Shown piece by piece: positions 1 to 6,889 of a stretch of 11,134 nucleotides of DNA. The notes under the pieces are model-generated. The model was not told the DNA's origin. It ran no database searches and was given only the letters and a program-made list of their open reading frames with translations. This DNA comes from an uncultured Alphaproteobacteria bacterium (lineage in GTDB: Bacteria; Pseudomonadota; Alphaproteobacteria; Caulobacterales; Caulobacteraceae), in assembly GCA_903928755.1 (NCBI GenBank), contig CAIYSH010000425.1, forward strand, positions 1-11,134. Reading direction: 5' to 3'. How positions within the stretch are numbered: position 1 is the stretch's first letter; the number at the start of each line of letters is the position of its first letter. The translations under genes and the position numbers were made by a program.

Positions 1-693
1 ATGAGCCCCGAAAACTTTGCGGTCAACTTCTTCGTCGCCCTGTTTGCCCTGATCGATCCGATCGGCAATGTGCCCCTGTTCGCCGCAGCAACGGACGGCG
101 TCCGAAGCAAGGATGCCCGGCTGATCGCCGTCTACGTGGCCATCGTCGTCCTGCTGTTCCTGACCTTCTTTTACTTCACAGGCCTCAGCCTGCTGACCTT
201 CTTCGGCATCTCCCTGCCGGCCTTCCGGATCGCGGGGGGAATCATCCTGTTCCTGCTGGGTCTGGAAATGGCCCGGGACGACTTCACCGCCACTTTTGCC
301 ATGGCGGAGGACGGGGTCCAGCTGCATGGCCGGGCGGGTGCCCGCAAACGTTTCGAGCGGATGATCGTGCCCTTCACCATGCCCCTTCTGATCGGTCCCG
401 GGGCCATCTCCACGGTGATCATCTATGCCAGCGAAGCCAAGGCCTATGGCCTGGCAGGAACCGCCATCGGCATGGGAGTCTTCGTCGCCGTTTCAATTGC
501 CACCATGCTGTCCTTCTGGGCGAGCCCGCTGATCTCCAGACTGATGGGCAAGATCGGTCTGACGGTCATTGTCCGCATTCTCGGCCTGATCCTCTGTGCC
601 ATGGCCGTGCAGTTCGTCCTGGCCGGCATTGCTGATTCCACCCACGGCCTGATCCTGAAGAACGCCTCGGCACCCTATCAGTCCGAAAAATAG
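1..693 (+). CDS. MarC family integral membrane protein
   Basis: The product is a 230-residue polytopic inner-membrane protein of the MarC/UPF0056 family (PF01914). Despite the name (multiple antibiotic resistance locus), the transported substrate is not established, and a role in drug resistance has been disputed. Six hydrophobic segments are visible at roughly residues 7-28, 40-62, 70-90, 122-145, 149-173 and 185-210. The family signatures DPIGNVPLF (residues 19-27) and PLLIGPGAIS (128-137) are intact and sit in equivalent places in the two halves, which fits the family's internal duplication. A hydrophilic loop of about 30 residues (92-121) separates the halves. Length is slightly above the usual 200-220 because of a polar C-terminal tail. 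The window begins exactly on the ATG, so the ribosome binding site and promoter are not visible, and an upstream in-frame start cannot be excluded. The oligopeptidase gene follows 47 bases later on the same strand. Confidence 0.93.
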   Translation: MSPENFAVNFFVALFALIDPIGNVPLFAAATDGVRSKDARLIAVYVAIVVLLFLTFFYFTGLSLLTFFGISLPAFRIAGGIILFLLGLEMARDDFTATFAMAEDGVQLHGRAGARKRFERMIVPFTMPLLIGPGAISTVIIYASEAKAYGLAGTAIGMGVFVAVSIATMLSFWASPLISRLMGKIGLTVIVRILGLILCAMAVQFVLAGIADSTHGLILKNASAPYQSEK

Positions 694-704
694 CCGTCGG
701 AAGG

Positions 705-733
705 TTGGCGCAGGGCCACAGCTTCCTTTAGAT
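705..733 (+). promoter_or_regulatory. candidate promoter for the oligopeptidase gene (leaderless model)
   Basis: TTGGCG at 705-710 and TTAGAT at 728-733 are separated by exactly 17 bases, which is the sigma-70 spacing. Matches to the consensus are moderate (4 of 6 and 3 of 6). A transcript from this site would begin close to the ATG at 741, so translation would be leaderless. That would fit the absence of any Shine-Dalgarno sequence before 741 or 732. The call is inferred from motif spacing only. Confidence 0.3.
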
Positions 734-740
734 GCGGCCC

Positions 741-2531
741 ATGAATGCTCCCACGACCTTCGAGAACCTGCCCCAGTGGCACCTGGATGACCTCTATGCC
801 GACCGGAACGATCCACGGATCGAGGCCGACCTGACGGATGCAAAATCCGCCAATGACGAACTGGTGAAACTCAAGGGCCGGTTCCTGGCCATGCGCGGCG
901 ACCCGCTGCACCTGGGTGAGCTGCTGGACCACGGAATCAGCCTCTACGAAAAAGCCACCAACGGCCTCTGGAGCGTCGGGGCCTATGCCTCGCTCGCCGC
1001 CTCGACCGCAAGGGACGATCCGGCATGGGCCAAGTTCGAAGGCGACCTTCGGGCCCGCTCGGCGCAGATCGCCGCCGAGAGCCTGTTCTTCACCCTCGAG
1101 CTCAACCAGCTGGACGACAATGAGCTGGAACAGGCCTTCAAGGCCCATGCCCCCGCTGGCCGCTGGCGGCCGTGGATGCGCCGGGTTCGCCTGTCGCGGC
1201 CCCATGAGCTTTCCCCCGACCTTGAGCGCCTGCTGATCGACCGCGGCCCCGGGGTTGCCAACTGGACCCGGCTGTTCGACGAGACCCTGGCCAGACTGAC
1301 CGCCCGGGTCGGCCGGGAAGACCTGACCCTGCCCGAAACCCTGAACCGCCTGTCAGACCCCAGCGCCGATCGCCGCAAGCAGGCGGCCCAGGGACTGGCC
1401 AAGGCCCTGGAAGCAAGGACGTCCGTCCTGGCCCTGCCCCTCAACACCCTGGCCTTTGAAAAGCAGGTCGAGGACCGCTGGCGGCGCCATGCCAGCCCCG
1501 CGGCGGCCCGGCACCTGGCCAATGAAGTTGATGCCGATGCCGTCGAGGCCCTGGAGGCGGCCGTGGTCGAGGCCTATCCTGCCGTCAGCCATCGCTATTA
1601 TGCCCTGAAAGCCAGGGTCATGGGCCGCAAGACCCTGGACTACTGGGACCGCAATGCGCCGCTGGAGACCGGCCAGCCCCGGACCTACAGCTGGGGCGAG
1701 GCCCAGACCATGGTGCTGGACAGCTTTGCCGACCTGGCCCCCAAGTTCGCCGACACGGCCCGGACCTTCTTCACCAATCCGTGGATCGACGCCCGCCCCC
1801 GGGCCGGCAAGCAGTCGGGCGCCTATTCCCATCCGGTGAACTCCGACCGCCACCCCTATGTGTTCATGAACTATATGGGCGAGCGGCGGGATGTCCTGAC
1901 CCTGGCCCATGAACTGGGCCATGCCGTCCACCAGACCCTGTGCGCGCCCCTGGGCACCCTGCTGGCCGACACCCCCCTGACCCTGGCCGAGACCGCTTCC
2001 ATCTTCGGCGAGGGCCTGGTCTTTGAACGCCTGCTGGCGGGGGCCTCAAAGGAAGAGCGCCTGGGCCTGCTGGCTGGCCAGATCGAGGATGGCCTCAACA
2101 CCGTGGTCCGGCAGATCGCCTTCCACCGGTTCGAGACCCGCTTCCATGCCGCCCGGCTGGAGGGTGAACTGGCCCCGGCTGATATCGGTGCCCTGTGGCT
2201 GGAGGTCATGGGCGAAAGCCTGGGCCCGGCGGTCAAGCTGAACGCCGGATATGAACACTACTGGGCCTATGTCAGCCACTTCGCCCACGCCCCCTTCTAT
2301 GTCTACGCCTACGCCTTTGGCGACCTGCTGGTCCGCGGCCTGATGGAGGCCCGCCGGGAAAACCCCGACGCCTTCGCCCCGCTCTATGAAGACCTGCTGG
2401 CCGCCGGCGGCACCCGCACCTATGTGGAAGCCCTCAAGCCCTTTGGCCTCAACCCCCGCGAAAAAGCCTTCTGGGCGGCGGGGATGAAGCAGCTGGAACG
2501 ACGGGTGGATGCGTTTGAAGCGCTGATCTGA
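741..2531 (+). CDS. pepF: M3 family oligoendopeptidase (PepF type)
   Basis: This is a cytoplasmic zinc metallopeptidase of about 596 residues in peptidase family M3B, which cleaves short oligopeptides during intracellular peptide turnover. The zinc site is complete. HELGH lies at residues 390-394 (His390, catalytic Glu391, His394), and a third-ligand Glu417 lies in LAETAS, the spacing expected for M3 enzymes. The N-terminal portion (residues about 1-190) corresponds to the helical PepF N-terminal domain, and the catalytic M3 domain occupies about 200-580. A Tyr- and His-rich stretch near residues 505-530 (GYEHYWAYVSH) matches the substrate-binding region of the family. There is no signal peptide. 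An in-frame ATG at 732 would add three residues. I chose 741 because 732 overlaps a candidate -10 element, but neither start has a recognisable ribosome binding site. Length is normal for the family and nothing looks broken. Confidence 0.93.
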   Translation: MNAPTTFENLPQWHLDDLYADRNDPRIEADLTDAKSANDELVKLKGRFLAMRGDPLHLGELLDHGISLYEKATNGLWSVGAYASLAASTARDDPAWAKFEGDLRARSAQIAAESLFFTLELNQLDDNELEQAFKAHAPAGRWRPWMRRVRLSRPHELSPDLERLLIDRGPGVANWTRLFDETLARLTARVGREDLTLPETLNRLSDPSADRRKQAAQGLAKALEARTSVLALPLNTLAFEKQVEDRWRRHASPAAARHLANEVDADAVEALEAAVVEAYPAVSHRYYALKARVMGRKTLDYWDRNAPLETGQPRTYSWGEAQTMVLDSFADLAPKFADTARTFFTNPWIDARPRAGKQSGAYSHPVNSDRHPYVFMNYMGERRDVLTLAHELGHAVHQTLCAPLGTLLADTPLTLAETASIFGEGLVFERLLAGASKEERLGLLAGQIEDGLNTVVRQIAFHRFETRFHAARLEGELAPADIGALWLEVMGESLGPAVKLNAGYEHYWAYVSHFAHAPFYVYAYAFGDLLVRGLMEARRENPDAFAPLYEDLLAAGGTRTYVEALKPFGLNPREKAFWAAGMKQLERRVDAFEALI

Positions 2532-2553
2532 AGCCGAAAATAGGCCACACTCT

Positions 2554-2565
2554 AACCCTAGGGTT
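2554..2565. promoter_or_regulatory. perfect 12-base palindrome in intergenic gap
   Basis: AACCCTAGGGTT is a perfect dyad with no spacer. It lies in the 65-base gap between the oligopeptidase gene and the exported-protein gene, 31 bases upstream of the latter's ATG. It could be an operator site for a dimeric regulator, but no repeated half-site is seen nearby. It is too short and lacks a T run, so it is not an intrinsic terminator. Confidence 0.25.
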
Positions 2566-2596
2566 CTGACGCGTCTCGCACACCCTGGAGTCCACC

Positions 2597-3241
2597 ATGG
2601 ATCGTCGTCACCTCATGCTGGGTCTTGCCCTGGCCGCCCTGCCGCAGCTGGCCATGGCGGACGCCAAGCCGCCTGTGCCCTTAAGCAAGGTGTTCGTCTT
2701 TCTGGACAAGTATCTGGCCCTGCCAATGGCAGAGCGGACCCGGTTCGGACCAGCCTATTCCCTGCTGTTGGACAACAAGCCTGCGACAAATCTCAAGGCC
2801 GTGATCCTCGAGGCTGACGGTCGCCGAACGCCCCTTGTTCTTGGTCCGGATGGACTGGCAAAGGCCTTGCCGACCCTGGCCCAGCTTCAGACAGCGAAAC
2901 TCGAAGTCGATGTGCCAGCCACGGCCAAGATGAGCATAAATCTGTCAATTGTCCCCCTGCTTCCCCTGACCCAGGACCAATCGGCCAAGGACCTGGACCT
3001 GGCCATCGCCCAGGCCAACCGCGGGGTTTCAGGGATAGCCGGGGTGATGAGCTTTGCCGCGCCCAAGCTGGTGGCCGTGGGCTTCGTTGGTGCCGGATCG
3101 GGCACCCTTCGCTTTGCCGATGGCAAGGAAGCGCCCCTGCCCCTGTACAAGGGTGTCCCCTTTTACGATCCAAAGCTTGCCAGGGGCGCAGTGGCCGTCA
3201 TTCTGGCCCGGGTGCCCACAAGGCTGATCTTCAAGGGTTAG
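2597..3241 (+). CDS. exported protein of unknown function
   Basis: I do not recognise the family of this 214-residue protein. Residues 1-21 form a typical signal peptide with RR at positions 3-4, a hydrophobic core (LMLGLALAALPQL) and an AMA-DA cleavage site after residue 21. The twin arginine followed by H-L-M loosely resembles a Tat signal, so Sec or Tat export are both possible. The mature part contains no cysteine, histidine or tryptophan. It is mostly alternating short hydrophobic stretches suggestive of a beta-rich fold, with a Gly/Ala-rich segment near residues 150-172. Absence of a lipobox and of any later hydrophobic helix points to a soluble periplasmic protein. The start is well supported: CTGGAG lies 6 bases before the ATG. 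The gene ends 47 bases from the convergent molybdoenzyme gene. No function should be assigned. Confidence 0.8.
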   Translation: MDRRHLMLGLALAALPQLAMADAKPPVPLSKVFVFLDKYLALPMAERTRFGPAYSLLLDNKPATNLKAVILEADGRRTPLVLGPDGLAKALPTLAQLQTAKLEVDVPATAKMSINLSIVPLLPLTQDQSAKDLDLAIAQANRGVSGIAGVMSFAAPKLVAVGFVGAGSGTLRFADGKEAPLPLYKGVPFYDPKLARGAVAVILARVPTRLIFKG

Positions 3242-3288
3242 ACCCCGGCCGCATCATGTGCCAACCCGGTCTCCCCGCCGGAGGGCGG

Positions 3289-4065
3289 TCAGATCCCGGC
3301 ATACCACTCATAGCCCCGATCTTCCCAGAAACCGCCCTTGCCACCATGCAGGGACTTGAAGTCTGACACGGCCTCGATCCGGGCGATGTACTTGGCCTGC
3401 TTGTAACCCAGCTGACGCTCGACCCGCAGACGCAGGGGTGCGCCATGGCCCACGGGCAGGACCGCATCATTCATCTGATAGGCCAGTATGGTCTGGGGGT
3501 GGTAGGCGTCGATCAGGTCAATGCTCTCGTAATACTGGTTCGAGCCGTCCGTCGCCGCGCCCAGGGTGTCGAAGCAATGGAAGACCAGATAGCGGGCTTC
3601 CCGCTTGAGGCCAGCCCTGTCCAGCAGGGGCCCCAGTCGTGCACCCGTCCACTTGCCAATGGAGGACCAGCCTTCAACGCAGTCATGGCGGGTGATCTGG
3701 GAACGGGACGGCAGGGCGTGGATGTCCGCCAGGGACAGCTCCATGGGGTGATCCACCAGGCCGTCAATCACCAGCCTGTAATCCTTGAAACCCGCCATCA
3801 GGTGATCGCGATAGGGCTTGTCGCCCGGACTGATCGAGCCATTGGCCTTGAAGTCCTTGGAGATGTCCGCCGCCGTGAATTCCTTGGCCAGGGCCTTGCG
3901 GTCGATCAGGGCCCGATGGACCCGGCGGTTCAGCCCCTCGGCCTTGAGCAGGGTCTTCTGGACATCGGGATTGTCATTGATCCTGTTGCAGGCAGCGAGC
4001 CAGAGGCCCGTCAGACTGGCGGCCACGCCCTTGATCCAGCCGCGGCGGTGAATGGCGTCCGTCAT
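3289..4065 (-). CDS. Tat-exported molybdopterin-dependent oxidoreductase (sulfite oxidase / MsrP-like fold)
   Basis: This 258-residue protein belongs to the oxidoreductase molybdopterin-binding family (PF00174), whose members carry a mononuclear Mo-molybdopterin cofactor and reduce or oxidise small sulfur or oxo compounds in the periplasm. The N-terminus has HRRGWIKG (residues 6-13), a twin-arginine-type motif, followed by a hydrophobic core and the lipobox LAAC with Cys26. The mature enzyme may therefore be a Tat-exported lipoprotein. Cys129 in HDCVEGWS, followed by KWTG, is the expected molybdenum ligand and resembles the CVEAW-type motif of MsrP more than the CAGN motif of eukaryotic sulfite oxidase. 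There is no C-terminal dimerisation domain of the long sulfite oxidase type. The start codon overlaps the stop of the upstream cytochrome b gene (ATGA), which implies translational coupling and a shared complex. Substrate is unknown; methionine sulfoxide, sulfite or another S/N-oxide are all possible. Confidence 0.9.
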   Translation of the reverse strand: MTDAIHRRGWIKGVAASLTGLWLAACNRINDNPDVQKTLLKAEGLNRRVHRALIDRKALAKEFTAADISKDFKANGSISPGDKPYRDHLMAGFKDYRLVIDGLVDHPMELSLADIHALPSRSQITRHDCVEGWSSIGKWTGARLGPLLDRAGLKREARYLVFHCFDTLGAATDGSNQYYESIDLIDAYHPQTILAYQMNDAVLPVGHGAPLRLRVERQLGYKQAKYIARIEAVSDFKSLHGGKGGFWEDRGYEWYAGI

Positions 4066-4898
4066 GCGGCGTCTCCGTCTTCGATTTCGAGGACATAGCG
4101 ACCCGTGATCATGGATCGCATGCTGTTGAAGAAGCCCACCACGATCACCAGGGCCACGTGGACCAGGACGAACAGCACGATCAGGTTGGCGCAGATGAAA
4201 TGCAGGCTGCGGGCCGACTGACGGCCGCCAAACACCTCCACCAGCCAGGGCTGGCCGGCATTGACGGCCGGCGACATGGTCAGGCCGGTGAGGATCATCA
4301 GGGGCAGGACGCCGAAGATCACCGCCAGATAGGTAAACTTCTGGATGACGTTATAGCGCCGGGCCTCCTCCCCCTTGGGGAAGCGCAGGCGGGCGTGCTC
4401 GATGATCTCATGCCATAGATGTTTGCGGGTCAGCTGGTCGGCGGTCGGCAGAAGGTCACGCCTGATGTGGCCGTTCAGCAGATTGCCGATCACGTAAAAG
4501 GCACCATTGAGCACGAAGAGCCAGGCAAAGAAGAAGTGCCAGTGCCGACCGTCCACCAGGGCGCGATAACTCGGGATTGTCGCCCAGGACGGAAACCCTC
4601 TGGGTTCCCGCGCCCCCACCTTGCCGGAGTAACCGAACAGGCCGGTGGTGTTGAATGACAGGGGCCCAAGGGTTGTGACACCCATGGTGGTCTCGCCCCG
4701 GGTGACCGCACCCATGTGCAGCCAGGGCTCGGCAAAGGTCGCCTTCTGGCCCCAATAGAGCGACGGATGGGCATTGAAAATCTGCAGGCCGCTCATCAGC
4801 AGCAGACAGATGGACAGGACGTTCAGCCAATGGCTGATCCGCACCACCAGGGTGTGGCGGTAGGTCAGCACCTTCGCAACGCTTCGTGATTCCGTCAT
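4062..4898 (-). CDS. b561-type membrane cytochrome b, electron partner of the molybdoenzyme
   Basis: This is a 278-residue di-haem cytochrome b of the Ni-hydrogenase/thiosulfate reductase cytochrome b type (PF01292 group), expected to pass electrons between the quinone pool and the periplasmic molybdoenzyme. Hydrophobic segments lie at about residues 20-42, 118-142, 187-210 and 228-255. Candidate axial haem histidines occur in the first helix (His23, in RISHW), in the GRHWHFF segment before the second, and in the last helix region (LHF and LVHVAL). A long loop between helices 1 and 2 (about 45-115, rich in Gly/Thr/Pro) is periplasmic in this family and may dock the partner. The start is supported by AAGGGG five bases upstream. 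It is the first gene of a two-gene operon, and its TGA overlaps the ATG of the molybdoenzyme. It is not a YedZ/MsrQ-type partner, which sets this pair apart from the classical MsrPQ system. Confidence 0.88.
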   Translation of the reverse strand: MTESRSVAKVLTYRHTLVVRISHWLNVLSICLLLMSGLQIFNAHPSLYWGQKATFAEPWLHMGAVTRGETTMGVTTLGPLSFNTTGLFGYSGKVGAREPRGFPSWATIPSYRALVDGRHWHFFFAWLFVLNGAFYVIGNLLNGHIRRDLLPTADQLTRKHLWHEIIEHARLRFPKGEEARRYNVIQKFTYLAVIFGVLPLMILTGLTMSPAVNAGQPWLVEVFGGRQSARSLHFICANLIVLFVLVHVALVIVVGFFNSMRSMITGRYVLEIEDGDAA

Positions 4899-4916
4899 CT
4901 GAACCCCTTTTTACAA

Positions 4917-4938
4917 CCTGAACTTGCCATAGTTCAGG
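4917..4938. promoter_or_regulatory. inverted repeat in divergent promoter region
   Basis: CCTGAACT (4917-4924) and AGTTCAGG (4931-4938) are perfect 8-base arms around a 6-base spacer. The site lies in the gap between the cytochrome b gene (minus strand, start 4898) and the thioesterase-like gene (plus strand, start 5016). It is 18 bases from the cytochrome start, just upstream of its Shine-Dalgarno. It could be an operator for a dimeric repressor of the redox operon, or an RNA hairpin in that operon's leader. I see no convincing sigma-70 promoter on either strand here. Confidence 0.4.
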
Positions 4939-5003
4939 GACGCAGGCGAGTCATGGACTGTTTCGCTTGTGGTGGGGAATTGGTTACACAGCGGGTGCGA
5001 CAT

Positions 5004-5009
5004 AGGGAG
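5004..5009 (+). promoter_or_regulatory. ribosome binding site that fixes the thioesterase-like start
   Basis: AGGGAG lies six bases before the ATG at 5016. An in-frame ATG at 4953 would add 21 cysteine-rich residues unlike anything in the hotdog family and lacks a comparable site, so 5016 is the likely start. Confidence 0.65.
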
Positions 5010-5015
5010 TGCGTG

Positions 5016-5945
5016 ATGGGTCAAGCAGTCGAGGTCTGGAGCGGAGGTGCCAATACCTGGGAAAGCGACGAGATGGGGCATCTCAATGTCCGGTTCTGGG
5101 TCGCAAAATCCCTGGAGGCCCTGGGCGGTCTGGCACGGGTTCTGGGCATGCCCGAGGCCTTTTCCGCCGAGGCCGGGGCAACCCTGGTGGTCCGTGAGCA
5201 GCACATGCGGTTCCTGCGGGAGGCCAGGGCCGGCATGTCCCTGACGGCCCAGGGCTCCGTCGTTGAAATGGGCGATACCGACGCCCGCCTGCTGATCGTC
5301 CTGCACCATCTGTCCGGCGAACCGGCGGCGACCTTCCAGACCGTGGTCTCCCATGTCACGGCAGGTGACCTGAAACCCTTTCCCTGGCCCCGGAGAGTGC
5401 GCGATGCCGCCGCGGCCATCACAGCCCCGGTTCCGGCTCACGCTGCAGCCCGCAGTATCGACCTGTCTCCCGTGACCACCATGGCCAGCCTGGCAAAGGC
5501 CGAAGAGCTGGGTTTGCAGAGGATAGGCCTGGGAACCATCCAGGCTGCAGAGCTCGACGTCTTCGGACGCATGCGGGGGGAAATGCTGGTGGGCAGGATC
5601 TCGGACGGCGTATCGCGGCTGTTCGGTAACGACCGGCCAGGCCCGACCCTGGCTCCCGGCGAAGCGCCTAAACGTATCGGCGGCGCTGTTCTGGAATACC
5701 GGATCGTCCACCATGACTGGCCCAGGGCCGGGGATCATGTGGAGGTGCGCTCTGCCCTGTCTGAAGTGACCCCACGTATCCGGAGGGTCATGCACTGGAT
5801 GGTCGACCCGGTCAGCGGCAAGCCCTGGGGCAGCACCGAGGCGGTGACCATCAGTTTTGACCTGGATGCCCGCAAGACGGTGGACATCAATCCTGAAGCC
5901 ATGGCCGAGATGATGAAGAAGGCCGTTCCTGGCCTCGGGCTCTAA
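5016..5945 (+). CDS. tandem-hotdog acyl-CoA thioesterase-like protein
   Basis: The protein has 309 residues and appears to contain two hotdog folds, as in 4HBT-type acyl-CoA thioesterases. The first domain (about residues 1-120) opens with the signature D-E-M-G-H-L-N: Asp18, His22 and Asn24, which is the 4HBT-like catalytic Asp/HxN arrangement. This is followed by an alpha-helix (KSLEALGGLARVLG) and strands typical of the fold. The second domain (about 150-290) contains a matching strand pattern (LEYRIVHHDWPRAGDHVEVRS at its core) but no equivalent Asp/HxN, so it may be structural. There is no signal peptide, so it is probably cytosolic and would act on an acyl-CoA thioester. Chain length and biological role cannot be read from sequence. 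The stop codon overlaps the stop of the convergent hydrolase gene. Family assignment is by fold pattern rather than by a specific named subgroup. Confidence 0.8.
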   Translation: MGQAVEVWSGGANTWESDEMGHLNVRFWVAKSLEALGGLARVLGMPEAFSAEAGATLVVREQHMRFLREARAGMSLTAQGSVVEMGDTDARLLIVLHHLSGEPAATFQTVVSHVTAGDLKPFPWPRRVRDAAAAITAPVPAHAAARSIDLSPVTTMASLAKAEELGLQRIGLGTIQAAELDVFGRMRGEMLVGRISDGVSRLFGNDRPGPTLAPGEAPKRIGGAVLEYRIVHHDWPRAGDHVEVRSALSEVTPRIRRVMHWMVDPVSGKPWGSTEAVTISFDLDARKTVDINPEAMAEMMKKAVPGLGL

Positions 5946-6823
5946 AGACTGCGCAGAACCTCGACCACCAGGTCGGGACGTTCCATGGGCAGGAAGTGGG
6001 AGGTTCCGGAAACCACCTCGACCCTGACCTTGCCTGACCGGGTCAGGATGGGCTCTGGCCCCTCCAGCCGACAGGTTGAGCCGATCTCGGCGCGGAGTAT
6101 GCGGATGGGCATGTTGACCGCGTCAAAGGCGGAATAGGCCTCATGCCCCTGGGCCGTGAAATTCGAGGCCTCCCAGGCCGGCGCACAGGTCAGGGCCACA
6201 TCGCCTGCCGGGGTGTCGGCAAAGCCATCCTGCACATAGTCGACGAGCATGGCTTCGGACCAGGAGCGGAAGGCGCCCCGCCCGCGATAGGCTTCAACTG
6301 CCGCTGCCTTGCTGGCAAAGGCTGGTCGACGCTTTCGCGCACCCACGGCCAGGGGACTGTCATTCATGGCGGCGCGATCCATGCCGGAAATGACCTCTGG
6401 CGACATGATGACCGGATCAAACAGGGCCAGGGCCCGCACCCGATCGGGTCTGGCCGCGGCGGCCAGCAGGCTGGAAGCCCCTCCCATGGAATGACCCGCC
6501 AGAATGGCGTTTTCAAGCTCCAGGGCGTCAATGACGGCGGTAAGATCGTCGCCGACATCACGCCAGGAATCCCGGGGAAGGCTGGCATCAGCGGGCAAAC
6601 GGGACAGGCCATGCCCCCGTTGATCCACCATGATCACCCGCAGGGCATCCGTCAGGGGCTCGAGAATGGAGCGATAGGTCCGGGCATTGAAGCCGTTGGC
6701 GTGGGAAAAGACGATGTCGACGGGGCGGTCGGTTGGCCCGAATTCATAGGCCGTGGTTTCTCCACCCCTCTGCGGAATGGCGATCACGCGGGGCCGCAAG
6801 ACACTGTTGCCTGTCGAGGTCAT
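5942..6823 (-). CDS. alpha/beta hydrolase
   Basis: This is a 293-residue cytosolic alpha/beta hydrolase (Abhydrolase_1/6 type). The nucleophile elbow GHSMGG places the catalytic Ser at residue 112. The oxyanion region SHANGFN follows strand 3, DQRGHGLS follows strand 4, and the C-terminal SHFLPMERP provides the catalytic His at residue 276. The third member of the triad, usually Asp after strand 7, is not obvious: the corresponding segment reads RAEIGSTC, so the acid may be Glu there or lie elsewhere. A variable cap occupies about residues 145-220. Substrate is unknown; esterase, lipase-like or haloperoxidase-like activities are all compatible. Start: AGGGAG (minus strand, 6838-6833) lies nine bases before ATG 6823. 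A TTG six bases earlier at 6829 is too close to that site and is less likely. Confidence 0.87.
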   Translation of the reverse strand: MTSTGNSVLRPRVIAIPQRGGETTAYEFGPTDRPVDIVFSHANGFNARTYRSILEPLTDALRVIMVDQRGHGLSRLPADASLPRDSWRDVGDDLTAVIDALELENAILAGHSMGGASSLLAAAARPDRVRALALFDPVIMSPEVISGMDRAAMNDSPLAVGARKRRPAFASKAAAVEAYRGRGAFRSWSEAMLVDYVQDGFADTPAGDVALTCAPAWEASNFTAQGHEAYSAFDAVNMPIRILRAEIGSTCRLEGPEPILTRSGKVRVEVVSGTSHFLPMERPDLVVEVLRSL

Positions 6824-6842
6824 CTTCAATTTCTCCCTGGTC

Positions 6843-6877
6843 TAGCTATACCAAGGTGAGCCCGCAGGGCTATAGCC
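6843..6877. promoter_or_regulatory. GCTATA repeats and palindrome in divergent promoter region
   Basis: GCTATA occurs at 6845-6850 and again at 6869-6874, 24 bases apart. The second copy is embedded in the perfect 10-base palindrome GGCTATAGCC (6868-6877), and the first overlaps the small palindrome TAGCTA (6843-6848). The site lies between the divergent hydrolase and lipoprotein genes. It could contain a -10 element for the minus-strand gene (TATAGC) or paired operator half-sites. Evidence is the pattern alone. Confidence 0.25.
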
Positions 6878-6889
6878 GCACAGTGCCCT

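Noticed and set aside
3275..3288. Hairpin CCGCC-GGAG-GGCGG between convergent genes
   Set aside because: Five base pairs and no T run is expected by chance in this GC-rich DNA; not enough for a terminator call.
3445..4098. 217-residue plus-strand frame opposite the molybdoenzyme gene
   Set aside because: Composition is typical of antisense GC-rich DNA, there is no recognisable domain, and the minus-strand gene carries clear Tat and Mo-Cys motifs.
4911..5795. 294-residue open frame on the minus strand opposite the thioesterase-like gene
   Set aside because: It is rich in Gly, His and Gln and has no family pattern. It is a shadow of GC-biased codons in the plus-strand gene, which has the ribosome binding site and motifs.
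6143..6859. 238-residue plus-strand frame opposite the alpha/beta hydrolase
   Set aside because: It is a shadow of the hydrolase, which has GHSMGG and a placed Shine-Dalgarno; the antisense product is low complexity and Gly-rich.
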